12,307 nucleotides of DNA from an uncultured Collinsella sp. (GCA_902494715.1 CABUUJ010000061.1:1-12307), one strand, 5' to 3'. Shown: positions 1 through 5,335, numbered from the stretch's first letter. Program-made: numbers and translations. The notes: generated by a model from the letters alone, not told the origin.

Positions 1-84
1 CGCGACGAGGAGAAATGGCCCAAAACGGCAAGGGCCATGCGCCATTTGCTTATGACCGATGCGCATTACCGCAGCTCAAGGTAG
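1..84 (+). CDS. C-terminal tail of an unidentified protein (partial)
   Basis: Frame 1 is open from the window edge to a TAG at 82-84 and encodes 27 residues, beginning RDEEKWPKTARAMRHLL and ending YRSSR. The charged, GC-biased codon use looks more like a real C-terminus than the competing frame that opens with an ATG at 15. Nothing here identifies a family. It would be the last gene of a plus-strand unit entering from the left, and no clear terminator follows it before the tRNA block. The call rests on composition only. Confidence 0.35.
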   Translation, partial: RDEEKWPKTARAMRHLLMTDAHYRSSR

Positions 85-224
85 GTATAGGACCCGCACG
101 ATTCGCTACTCTCGGATTTTCAAAAAAGTTTATTGAATTGGATTTTTACTCATTTGAAGGAATCGATCGAGTCCGTATCCCCTGGTATGCGACAGGGCGG
201 TTAGTTCAGATGTATCGATATATA
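85..224. other. Gene-free, AT-richer spacer
   Basis: This stretch is noticeably more AT-rich than the flanking genes. I see no convincing reading frame, RNA gene or terminator in it. It separates the partial left-hand gene from the degenerate tRNA-Arg block. Confidence 0.4.
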
Positions 225-249
225 AGAAAAGCCCCCGTTGCCGGGAGCT
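225..249 (-). terminator. Rho-independent terminator of the truncated tRNA-Arg copy
   Basis: On the minus strand GCTCCCG and CGGGGGC form a 7-bp stem around a GCAA tetraloop, followed by TTTTCTT. It sits 12 bases past the CCA of the truncated tRNA copy, the same layout as the terminators of the two intact tRNA-Arg genes. It therefore appears to be the surviving end of a third tRNA-Arg unit. Confidence 0.7.
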
Positions 250-260
250 TTAAACTCAAT

Positions 261-280
261 TGGTGCGGCGTATAGGATTC
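261..280 (-). pseudogene. Truncated tRNA-Arg 3' end
   Basis: These 20 bases match exactly the last 20 of the intact tRNA-Arg(ACG) genes: CCA, discriminator A, the 3' acceptor strand, and one side of the T stem up to GGATTC in the T loop. At 281 the match stops abruptly and unrelated GC-rich sequence leading into a 101-bp repeat begins. The D, anticodon and variable arms are absent, so it cannot make a tRNA. The terminator beyond the CCA is kept. A deletion or recombination joining a tRNA-Arg to the repeat would explain it. Confidence 0.75.
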
Positions 281-294
281 CGCGCATCCGCTGC

Positions 295-395
295 GCGGAT
301 CCGCACCGGCTTCGCCCGCCTGCCGGCGGACTCGCCCGCTCGCTAAAAACGCTCCGCGTTTTCTTGACGCTCGCGCCTCGAACGAGGTTCGAATC
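295..395. repeat. 101-bp hairpin-rich repeat, copy A
   Basis: It matches copy B (614-714) at 96 of 101 positions without gaps. It contains the palindrome GCGGATCCGC (295-304), a CCGGC/GCCGG pair, a stem AAAACGC-TCC-GCGTTTT (346-362) and a stem TCGAAC-GAG-GTTCGA (378-392). It ends in GGTTCGAATC, which resembles a tRNA T loop reading on the plus strand. The chain of hairpins suggests a structured repetitive element rather than a gene; open frames through it look spurious. Confidence 0.7.
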
Positions 396-416
396 TCCGC
401 AATGCCCCCGTAAAGG

Positions 417-439
417 AAAAGCCCCCGTTTCCGGAGGCT
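417..439 (-). terminator. Terminator of tRNA-Arg copy 1
   Basis: The minus-strand stem GCCTCCG / CGGGGGC has a GAAA tetraloop and one G-U pair, and is followed by TTTTCC. It begins 12 bases after the encoded CCA of the tRNA at 451-527. Confidence 0.75.
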
Positions 440-450
440 TAAAACTCAAT

Positions 451-527
451 TGGTGCGGCGTATAGGATTCGAACCTATGACGTTCTGATTCGTAGTCAGA
501 CCCTCTATCCAGCTGAGGTAACGCCGC
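451..527 (-). tRNA. tRNA-Arg (anticodon ACG), copy 1
   Basis: The 77-base minus-strand gene folds into a full cloverleaf. The acceptor stem is GCGGCGT / ACGCCGC, discriminator A, and CCA is encoded. The D stem is CCTC/GAGG, and the anticodon stem TCTGA/TCAGA carries loop CTACGAA, placing ACG at positions 34-36. The T arm is ATAGG-TTCGAAT-CCTAT. Anticodon ACG is normally deaminated to ICG and reads CGU, CGC and CGA. The sequence is identical to the copy at 771-847. It has its own promoter and terminator, so the two copies appear to be independently transcribed. Confidence 0.97.
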
Positions 528-539
528 AACGCACGGATT

Positions 540-568
540 ATTATGCACGTGACCCCTCAATGGGTCAA
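540..568 (-). promoter_or_regulatory. Promoter of tRNA-Arg copy 1
   Basis: On the minus strand a -35 TTGACC (563-568) and a -10 CATAAT (540-545) are separated by exactly 17 bases. The -10 ends 12 bases before the tRNA 5' end. The same geometry occurs in front of the second tRNA-Arg although the spacer sequences differ, which supports function. Confidence 0.75.
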
Positions 569-591
569 GCAACAATTTGGAAAAATTTTAT

Positions 592-727
592 GAAGCACCG
601 ATTAAGTTCCTTCGCGGATCCGCACCGGCTTCGGCCGCCTGCCGGCGCCCTCGCCCGCTCGCTAAAAACGCTCCGCGTTTTCTTCACGCTCGCGCCTCGA
701 CCGAGGTTCGAATCCATGCGGTGCTTC
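592..727. repeat. Inverted-repeat unit enclosing repeat copy B, with a tRNA-like 3' end
   Basis: GAAGCACCG (592-600) and CGGTGCTTC (719-727) are perfect 9-bp inverted repeats bracketing the 101-bp core copy B. Read on the plus strand, the right end resembles a tRNA 3' part. It has a T-loop-like GGTTCGAATCC, a seven-base strand CGGTGCT that pairs with AGCACCG at 594-600, then T and CCA (727-729). D and anticodon arms are missing, and the T stem has one mismatch and one wobble. It may be a tRNA remnant or chimera with the core inserted, or simply a palindrome-ended repeat. Confidence 0.5.
614..714. repeat. 101-bp hairpin-rich repeat, copy B
   Basis: This is the second copy of the element at 295-395, with five substitutions. 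One substitution introduces a mismatch into the last hairpin, while the palindrome GCGGATCCGC and the AAAACGC/GCGTTTT stem are preserved. It lies between the promoter of tRNA-Arg copy 1 and the terminator of copy 2. Confidence 0.7.
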
Positions 728-735
728 CATAAAAG

Positions 736-758
736 AAAAGCCCCCATTGCCGGAGGCT
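736..758 (-). terminator. Terminator of tRNA-Arg copy 2
   Basis: The minus-strand stem GCCTCCG / TGGGGGC has a GCAA loop and two G-U pairs, and is followed by TTTTCTTTT. It lies just after the CCA of the tRNA at 771-847 and is a diverged copy of the other tRNA-Arg terminators. Confidence 0.72.
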
Positions 759-770
759 TTCAATTTCAAT

Positions 771-847
771 TGGTGCGGCGTATAGGATTCGAACCTATGA
801 CGTTCTGATTCGTAGTCAGACCCTCTATCCAGCTGAGGTAACGCCGC
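771..847 (-). tRNA. tRNA-Arg (anticodon ACG), copy 2
   Basis: All 77 bases, including the encoded CCA, are identical to the tRNA at 451-527, so anticodon and decoding are the same. The surrounding promoter and terminator are similar in architecture but not identical. This points to a duplication of the unit with the mature sequence held fixed by selection or gene conversion. Confidence 0.97.
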
Positions 848-859
848 AGCGCGTTATTC

Positions 860-888
860 ATAATGCCATCGCCCCTAGGTCGCGTCAA
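860..888 (-). promoter_or_regulatory. Promoter of tRNA-Arg copy 2
   Basis: On the minus strand -35 TTGACG (883-888) and -10 CATTAT (860-865) are separated by 17 bases. The -10 lies 12 bases before the tRNA start, as at the first copy. An AT-rich stretch lies just upstream of the -35 (889-920) and could act as an UP-like element. Confidence 0.72.
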
Positions 889-1184
889 GAAAAAATTCTC
901 TTAAAGTCAAAAAAATTTTTAGCCGCACGCATCCAAGCAACGGAAAAGCAGGTAGATGGCTCGCGCCTGCCCAAATATTTTTCCCCTCCCCCATGTTGTT
1001 GCCCCACATTCAAAAATGGGACGCTTGTAGCGCTTTGCACGACGCTTTTGGGACCCAAGGCACTTCCTAAAATGCCCCCGACCGATAGCCTCGTAAGTAG
1101 GAAGGGCCCATGACGGCATCCGTTGATCCACGCAGCGACTCATGGGTCGAAATGAAAAGAACGCACACGAAAGGACGAGGACCT
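889..1184. other. Intergenic region upstream of the lipoprotein pair
   Basis: No gene is seen here. After an AT-rich start the region contains several short dyads: TTGGGACCCAA (1048-1058), CTTCCTA/TAGGAAG (1063-1069 with 1098-1104) and CCCATGA/TCATGGG (1107-1113 with 1140-1146). A TAAAAT at 1067-1072 could serve as a -10 for the lipoprotein genes, but no matching -35 is apparent. The last two dyads could fold in a leader RNA. I cannot assign a promoter with confidence. Confidence 0.35.
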
Positions 1185-1817
1185 ATGAAGATCACCAAGA
1201 AACTACTGGCGGTATGCGTTGCGGCTCTTGCCCTGAGCATGGCCCTCATGGGCTGCAACGGCGGCACAAGCTCTTCCAGTGGCGGGAGCGCTTCCAAGGG
1301 CACTACCGAGCAAAAGGAGTCCAAGAAGCCCGCGGACAACCGTATCGACTTCACCTGGTTCAAGGCCTCTGTGCCCGAGGGCTATGACGTCTGGTCCGAC
1401 AGCGGCGACGGCGGCTTCGTCGGCAGCATTTGCTTCAAGAATGTCGACGAGAGCGATAAGTCCATCTCCTTTGATGTTGAGTCCGACGACGCCGAGACGC
1501 TCGTTGCCGATGAAACCGAGAGCGACGGCTACGAAGCAGGTGAAGATATCACCATCGGCAAGTACACCTGGAAGACCGTCAACTTCACCTGGAACAAGAC
1601 ACCGAGCGTCGAACTGATCTCCGAGATTCCCGATACCGGCCAAAGCGTCGTTATCTACCTGTTCATGACGACTCCCGACGACCCCGCCGTCAAGGCATTC
1701 CTCGAGTCCCTCGAGTTCCCCGAGAACCTCGAAGAGGCGCATAACGAGGCCAAGAACATCAGCATTGCCGACCTCTGCAAGGAAAACGGCCTCACTGAGT
1801 ACAAGCCGGGAAAGTAG
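1185..1817 (+). CDS. Putative lipoprotein of unknown function, copy 1
   Basis: The 210-residue product has a lipoprotein signal peptide. It begins MKITKK, has a hydrophobic core to about residue 20, and has lipobox LMGC with the lipidated Cys at 24. A Ser/Gly/Lys linker (about 25-50) leads to an acidic globular domain with DFTWFKA, PEGYDVW and YTWKTVNFTW motifs, and a short tail. The protein should be anchored on the outer face of the membrane. An upstream in-frame ATG at 1110 is rejected because AAAGGACGAGG lies directly before 1185 and the same layout precedes the paralogue. The next gene (1909) is a duplicate sharing roughly half its residues. No family is recognised, and no enzyme motif is visible. 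Confidence 0.85.
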   Translation: MKITKKLLAVCVAALALSMALMGCNGGTSSSSGGSASKGTTEQKESKKPADNRIDFTWFKASVPEGYDVWSDSGDGGFVGSICFKNVDESDKSISFDVESDDAETLVADETESDGYEAGEDITIGKYTWKTVNFTWNKTPSVELISEIPDTGQSVVIYLFMTTPDDPAVKAFLESLEFPENLEEAHNEAKNISIADLCKENGLTEYKPGK

Positions 1818-1839
1818 CCCCGCAGTTCATTTGTGTACG

Positions 1840-1867
1840 ACAGACGTTGCTCCACACAACGGTCTGT
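1840..1867 (+). other. Intergenic stem-loop between the lipoprotein genes
   Basis: ACAGAC-GTTG pairs with CAAC-G-GTCTGT, ten base pairs with a single bulged G and a seven-base loop. No U tract follows, so it is unlikely to terminate transcription. It could instead stabilise or separate the mRNA segments for the two lipoproteins. Confidence 0.4.
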
Positions 1868-1908
1868 AAGGAAAACGGAGAGGGTCGAGCAAGAAAGGAC
1901 GAGAACCC

Positions 1909-2559
1909 ATGAAGATCACTAAGAAGCTATTGGCGGTATGCGTTGCGGCTCTTGCCCTGAGCATGGCCCTCATGGGCTGCAACGGCGGTAGCTCTGCAAA
2001 GCCTGCTGGCAGCGACGCCGGCAGCGCCCCCAAGCAGGCGACCGAAAAGAAGGAGTCCAAAAAGCCCGCCGACGACCGTATCGACTTTACGTGGTTCAAG
2101 GCTTACGCACCCGAGGGCTACGACGTATGGGCGCGCAGCGGAAGCGATGGCAATGTGTCTGAAATCCTCTTCAACGGCATCGAGGATAGCAACAAAGTCA
2201 TCTCCTTTGGCGTAAGCTCCACGAAGGACGCCGAGACGGTTGTCACCAACGACTCGGCCCGCGATGGCTATGAGCGTGGAGAAGACGTGACCATCGGCCG
2301 GTATACCTGGAAGACCGTCAACTTTACGTGGCACAAGACACCGAGCATGCACCTCGCGACCGATATTCCCAACTCCGGAAGAAGCGTCGAGATCACTCTC
2401 TTTATGGCGACCACCGACGACCCCGCCTGCAAGGCATTCCTCGAGTCCATTGAGTTCTGCGAAGAAGATCTTGAGGAAAAGAAGCTTGAGGCCAAGGACA
2501 TTAGCATCAAGGATCTCTGCGAGGAGAACGGACTTGTCATCTCCGGAACGAGAAAGTAG
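1909..2559 (+). CDS. Putative lipoprotein of unknown function, copy 2
   Basis: This 216-residue paralogue of the preceding gene has the same first 27 residues (lipobox LMGC, Cys24) and a similar low-complexity linker. Its globular domain aligns along its length, including DFTWFKA, PEGYDVW, YTWKTVNFTW, KAFLES and the C-terminal DLCxENGL. Differences cluster in the linker and in surface stretches such as residues 75-100. A GAAAGGACGAG ribosome binding site lies before the ATG. Only 91 bases and a non-terminator hairpin separate the two genes, so they are probably co-transcribed, ending at the terminator at 2622-2661. The function is unknown; a surface-exposed role is inferred from the lipobox. 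Confidence 0.85.
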   Translation: MKITKKLLAVCVAALALSMALMGCNGGSSAKPAGSDAGSAPKQATEKKESKKPADDRIDFTWFKAYAPEGYDVWARSGSDGNVSEILFNGIEDSNKVISFGVSSTKDAETVVTNDSARDGYERGEDVTIGRYTWKTVNFTWHKTPSMHLATDIPNSGRSVEITLFMATTDDPACKAFLESIEFCEEDLEEKKLEAKDISIKDLCEENGLVISGTRK

Positions 2560-2621
2560 CGCCAAACCCGGCATGACGCCACGCGCAGAATAGCCCGCAG
2601 GGCAGCGCGAGCGCGCGAGCA

Positions 2622-2661
2622 GGGCCCGATTCCCGCTTCCCCCGGAATCGGGCCTCTTTTT
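2622..2661 (+). terminator. Terminator of the lipoprotein operon
   Basis: GGCCCGATTCC (2623/4 onward) pairs perfectly with GGAATCGGGCC, giving 11 bp around a C-rich loop, followed by TCTTTTTGTTTT. It ends the plus-strand unit before the convergent serS gene. Confidence 0.85.
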
Positions 2662-2702
2662 GTTTTGGCCGTCTTCCGCGTCAAAACGTCGCAAGCCGCG
2701 CG

Positions 2703-2737
2703 CAAACAAAGGCGGCGGAGCCCCATGGCCCCGCCGC
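2703..2737 (-). terminator. Terminator of serS
   Basis: On the minus strand GCGGCGGGGCC and GGCTCCGCCGC form 11 pairs (one G-U) around a four-base loop, followed by CTTTGTTTG. The stem is strong and the U tract is interrupted. It lies about 30 bases past the serS stop. Confidence 0.7.
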
Positions 2738-2765
2738 TCATCATGCGATATGTTTGCAAGAGACC

Positions 2766-4049
2766 TTACGCCTCGGGCTCGATCTTCTCGAGGCCGCCCA
2801 TGTAAGGACGCAGAACCTCGGGAATCGTGATGGTGCCGTCGGCGTTCTGGTAGTTCTCCAGAATGGCGGCCATGGTGCGACCGGCCGGCAGGCCGGAACC
2901 ATTGAGGGTGTGCAGGTAGCGCGAACCCTTGAAGTTCTCGGGGTCGCGATACTTGATGTTGGCGCGGCGAGCCTGGAAGTCACCGCAGTTGGAGCAGGAG
3001 CTGATCTCCTTGTAGGCGTTGTAGCTCGGCAGCCAAACCTCGACGTCGTAGGTCTGACGGGCAGAGAAGCCCAAGTCGCCGGTGCACAGGCTAATCACGC
3101 GATACGGAAGGCCCAGCTGCTGCAGCAGGTACTCGGCCTCGGCGGTCATGCTCTCGAGCTCCTCGTCGGACTCCTCCGGCTTAGCGAACTTGACCATCTC
3201 GACCTTGTCGAACTCGTGCTGACGGATGATGCCGCGGGTGTCGCGACCGGCGGAACCGGCCTCCTCGCGGAAGCAGGGGGTGAAGGCGGTGTAGCGGCGC
3301 GGCAGGGTGTCGGCGTCGAGGACCTCGCCGGCGTGCAGGTTGGTGAGCACGACCTCGGCGGTGGGAATCAGGAAGTTGTCGCCCGAGACGTGGTAGGCGT
3401 CGTCCTCGAACTTGGGCAGCTGACCCGTGCCAAACATGGTCTGACGCTTGACGACGATGGGCGGCCACCACTCCTTAAAACCACGGCTGGTGTGCGTATC
3501 GAGGAAGAAGTTGATGAGGGCGCGCTCCAGGCGGGCGCCAGCGCCACCGAGAACGGTAAAACGGCTGCCGGAGAGCTTGTTGCCGCGCTCGAAGTCGAGG
3601 ATGTCCAGATCGGTGCCCAGATCCCAATGCGGCTTAAAGTCGAAGTCGAACTCGCGCGGGGTGCCCCAACGACGGCGCTCAATATTCTCGTCCTCGTCCT
3701 TGCCGTACGGCGTGGCCTCGCAAGGAATGTTGGGCAGGTGAGCCATGAAGTCGTACTGCTCCTGCTCGAGAGCAGTACGGCGCTCGGCCAGACCGTCAAT
3801 CTTCTCGTTGACGGCGCGCACGGCCTCCTTGGCGGCCTCGGCCTCGTCCTTCTTGCCCTCCTTCATCAGGGCGCCGATCTTCTTGGACTCGGCATTGCGC
3901 GTAGCCTGGAGCTCCTCGACCTCGGTGATGACGGCACGACGCTCGTCGTCGAGCTCAAAGAACTTCTCGCGATCCCAAGACGTCTGGCGGTTAGCCATGG
4001 CGACATCGATGGCATCGGGGTTCTCGCGAACAAACTTGATATCAAGCAT
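2766..4049 (-). CDS. serS: Serine--tRNA ligase (SerRS)
   Basis: This 427-residue class II synthetase charges tRNA-Ser with serine (and tRNA-Sec where present) in the cytoplasm. Residues 1-100, starting MLDIKFVREN, form the tRNA-binding coiled-coil arm rich in Glu and Lys. The catalytic core follows, with TAE at 230-232, motif 2 around CFREEAGSAGRDTRG (259-273) and motif 3 NGSGLPAGRTMAAILEN (383-399). Length is typical for bacteria. An in-frame ATG nine codons upstream (4076) is rejected because GGAGG lies five bases before the ATG at 4049 and the protein then begins at the family-typical MLDIKF. It is divergent from a small membrane-protein gene and convergent with the lipoprotein pair. No T-box leader is visible. 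Confidence 0.97.
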   Translation of the reverse strand: MLDIKFVRENPDAIDVAMANRQTSWDREKFFELDDERRAVITEVEELQATRNAESKKIGALMKEGKKDEAEAAKEAVRAVNEKIDGLAERRTALEQEQYDFMAHLPNIPCEATPYGKDEDENIERRRWGTPREFDFDFKPHWDLGTDLDILDFERGNKLSGSRFTVLGGAGARLERALINFFLDTHTSRGFKEWWPPIVVKRQTMFGTGQLPKFEDDAYHVSGDNFLIPTAEVVLTNLHAGEVLDADTLPRRYTAFTPCFREEAGSAGRDTRGIIRQHEFDKVEMVKFAKPEESDEELESMTAEAEYLLQQLGLPYRVISLCTGDLGFSARQTYDVEVWLPSYNAYKEISSCSNCGDFQARRANIKYRDPENFKGSRYLHTLNGSGLPAGRTMAAILENYQNADGTITIPEVLRPYMGGLEKIEPEA

Positions 4050-4078
4050 TAGATCCTCCGGCGATATACATTCCATTT

Positions 4079-4117
4079 AGGTTGCAACCTTGTACATGTA
4101 TGGGCAAGTATATACTT
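4079..4117. promoter_or_regulatory. Palindromic divergent promoter region between serS and the small membrane gene
   Basis: Two perfect 12-bp palindromes lie here: AGGTTGCAACCT (4079-4090) and AAGTATATACTT (4106-4117). The second contains TATACT on both strands, so it could supply a -10 in each direction. Candidate partners are TTGGGT (4131-4136, minus strand, 18-bp spacer) for serS, and TTGTAC (4090-4095, short 15-bp spacer) for the plus strand. The first palindrome would fall in the serS leader and could be an operator. The assignment is tentative. Confidence 0.35.
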
Positions 4118-4160
4118 ATGAGCGTTTACGACCCAACTCAACTACGCAAGAAGGCACCCA

Positions 4161-4334
4161 ATGGACGCAGTTTTTTCCTTTTTGTTTGGCACCCGCACCG
4201 GTTTTGCCATCCTTTTCGCCGGCGGCATCCTGTTATTTGCGATTCTTGCCTTTGTAATGGAGAAGCGTACCCATAAGATGTACGTCGACCGCGGACCCAA
4301 GTCCGAGGATGAGGAAGACAGCTTCTGGGACTAA
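4161..4334 (+). CDS. Small single-pass membrane protein, 57 residues
   Basis: ATG at 4161 opens a 57-codon frame ending in TAA at 4332-4334. After MDAVFSFLFGTRTG comes one hydrophobic helix at about residues 15-33 (Phe/Ile/Leu/Ala/Gly). A positive stretch EKRTHK (34-39) follows, then an acidic tail ending SEDEEDSFWD. The charge pattern suggests the C-terminus faces the cytoplasm. AAGAAGG six bases upstream is a plausible ribosome binding site, and a strong terminator follows at 4386-4428. It has its own unit between serS (divergent) and proC (convergent). I do not recognise a family. The coherent helix/charge layout and flanking signals argue that it is real. Confidence 0.7.
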   Translation: MDAVFSFLFGTRTGFAILFAGGILLFAILAFVMEKRTHKMYVDRGPKSEDEEDSFWD

Positions 4335-4371
4335 CCTGCCAAAAAGGGCCAGGTTTATTTTGGTCGGTTTT
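4333..4371 (-). repeat. 39-bp repeat, copy 1 (minus orientation)
   Basis: Read on the minus strand it matches the copy at 4453-4491 at 33 of 39 positions, including the block CCAAAATAAACCTG and the end GGCAGGTT. It overlaps the last two bases of the small membrane gene's stop codon and lies just left of its terminator hairpin. Confidence 0.7.
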
Positions 4372-4385
4372 ATCTGGGCAAACGC

Positions 4386-4428
4386 AAGCGCCCCGCAACC
4401 GGTAACGATCCGGTTGCGGGGCGCTTTT
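4386..4428 (+). terminator. Strong terminator of the small membrane gene
   Basis: AAGCGCCCCGCAACCGG (4386-4402) and its exact complement (4410-4426) form a 17-bp stem around loop TAACGAT, followed by TTT. The U run is short but the stem is very stable. It lies midway between the two inverted 39-bp repeats. Confidence 0.8.
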
Positions 4429-4451
4429 CGCACATACAACAAAACCGCAGG

Positions 4452-4493
4452 AAAAACCTGCCAAAATAAACCTGTCCCTAAATGGCAGGTTTT
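4452..4493 (-). terminator. Terminator of proC, formed by the 39-bp repeat
   Basis: On the minus strand AAAACCTGCC (starting in the proC stop codon) pairs with GGCAGGTTTT across a 21-base loop, followed by TTTTTCC. The stem arms are the ends of the 39-bp repeat copy 2, so this repeat probably terminates the slipin-rlmH-proC unit. Confidence 0.6.
4453..4491 (+). repeat. 39-bp repeat, copy 2 (plus orientation)
   Basis: This is the second copy of the 39-bp element, inverted relative to copy 1 at 4333-4371. Its ends AACCTGCC and GGCAGGTT are inverted repeats, so each copy can fold by itself, and the two copies can also pair with one another across the hairpin between them. The layout resembles paired REP elements. 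Confidence 0.7.
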
Positions 4494-5262
4494 ACTGGAG
4501 AGTTGCGTCGATTGCCTTGACCAGGGCACTGCGCATGCCGGCATCCTCGAGCGCGATGACGCCCTTGATGGTGGCGCCACCGGGCGAGCATACGGCATCC
4601 TTCATCGCCGCAGGATGCTGGCCAGTTGCAAGCTGCAGCTTTGCCGTACCCAACACCATCTGGCTCACAATGCGATAGGCATCGGCACGCGGAATACCGT
4701 GCTTGACCGCCGCATCGCCCAGGGCCTCGATTGCCATGGCGACAAATGCCGGAGCGCAACCACCCACCGTGCCGCCCACAAACAGCAGGCTCGTATCGAG
4801 CTCGACCACCGCACCGAGCTTGCCAAGCAGATCAAGCACCACTGCGCTCTGCTCATCACTAAGCGTGGAAGCCGTCTCGCAAGCGATGACGCCCTCGCCC
4901 ACCGAAACCGGTGTGTTGGGAACCGTCGAGACATGTGCGACGCCCGGCAGGACCTGCTCCCACTTGGCACTGTCCCAGGTCCAGGCAACCGACAGAACGA
5001 CCTTTTTGGCAAGAGCATCCTTGAGCGGGGCGAATACCTTCTCGATCATGTACGGTTTGACCGCAGCGACCACGATATCGGATGCGGCGACAACCTCGGC
5101 GGCATCGTGGCAGGCGACCATGCCGCGCGCCTCGCAGCGCTCAACCAGTGCGTCGTAGCGACCCGCGCAGGCGCACATGTCGCTCGCAGCTACACCGGCA
5201 GCGATCCAGCCATCGGCCATAGCGCTCGCCATATTGCCAAAACCGACAAATCCAATCTTCAT
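4492..5262 (-). CDS. proC: Pyrroline-5-carboxylate reductase
   Basis: This 256-residue enzyme catalyses the last step of proline synthesis, NAD(P)H-dependent reduction of 1-pyrroline-5-carboxylate to proline. The N-terminal Rossmann fold carries GFGNMA at 7-12 and AVKP at 67-70. VPNTPVSVGEG (114-124) matches the family's MPNTP segment. The dimerisation domain holds the family signature at about 221-243, containing SPGGATIKGVIALEDAG. Length is slightly below the usual 265-275. A modest AGAGGA precedes the ATG. It lies 73 bases after rlmH on the same strand with no clear terminator between them, so co-transcription with slipin and rlmH is likely. The REP-like hairpin at 4452-4493 ends the unit. 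Confidence 0.95.
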   Translation of the reverse strand: MKIGFVGFGNMASAMADGWIAAGVAASDMCACAGRYDALVERCEARGMVACHDAAEVVAASDIVVAAVKPYMIEKVFAPLKDALAKKVVLSVAWTWDSAKWEQVLPGVAHVSTVPNTPVSVGEGVIACETASTLSDEQSAVVLDLLGKLGAVVELDTSLLFVGGTVGGCAPAFVAMAIEALGDAAVKHGIPRADAYRIVSQMVLGTAKLQLATGQHPAAMKDAVCSPGGATIKGVIALEDAGMRSALVKAIDATLQ

Positions 5263-5335
5263 ATCTCATAGTCCTCTCAGACACATTCCTCAAAACGAAA
5301 GGTATTGTCCCACGCCATTGTTTCGTATTGCCGAC

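Noticed and set aside
15..275. Plus-strand open frame starting at ATG 15 and running into the tRNA-Arg tail
   Set aside because: It ends inside a tRNA fragment and terminator, lacks a family resemblance, and competes with a better-looking frame-1 tail that stops at 84.
238..808. Open frames of 75-82 codons through the two 101-bp repeats, and their antisense counterparts
   Set aside because: They run through hairpins, terminators and tRNA genes; the shared peptide is explained by the DNA repeat itself.
1110..1184. Longer lipoprotein start at ATG 1110
   Set aside because: It would put 25 charged residues before the signal peptide; the ribosome binding site and the paralogue both support 1185.
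2754..4052. 432-codon open frame antisense to serS
   Set aside because: It is a shadow of a high-GC gene; the minus-strand frame has all the SerRS motifs.
4050..4076. Longer serS start at ATG 4076
   Set aside because: It adds nine atypical residues and would swallow the good GGAGG site serving the ATG at 4049.
4050..4160. T-box or other riboswitch upstream of serS
   Set aside because: The gap is only about 110 bases, with no specifier loop, T-box sequence or terminator/antiterminator pair.
4118..4276. Plus-strand frame beginning MSVYDPTQLRKK that overlaps the small membrane gene
   Set aside because: It has no ribosome binding site, its start lies in the palindromic promoter, and downstream composition fits the other frame (4161) better.
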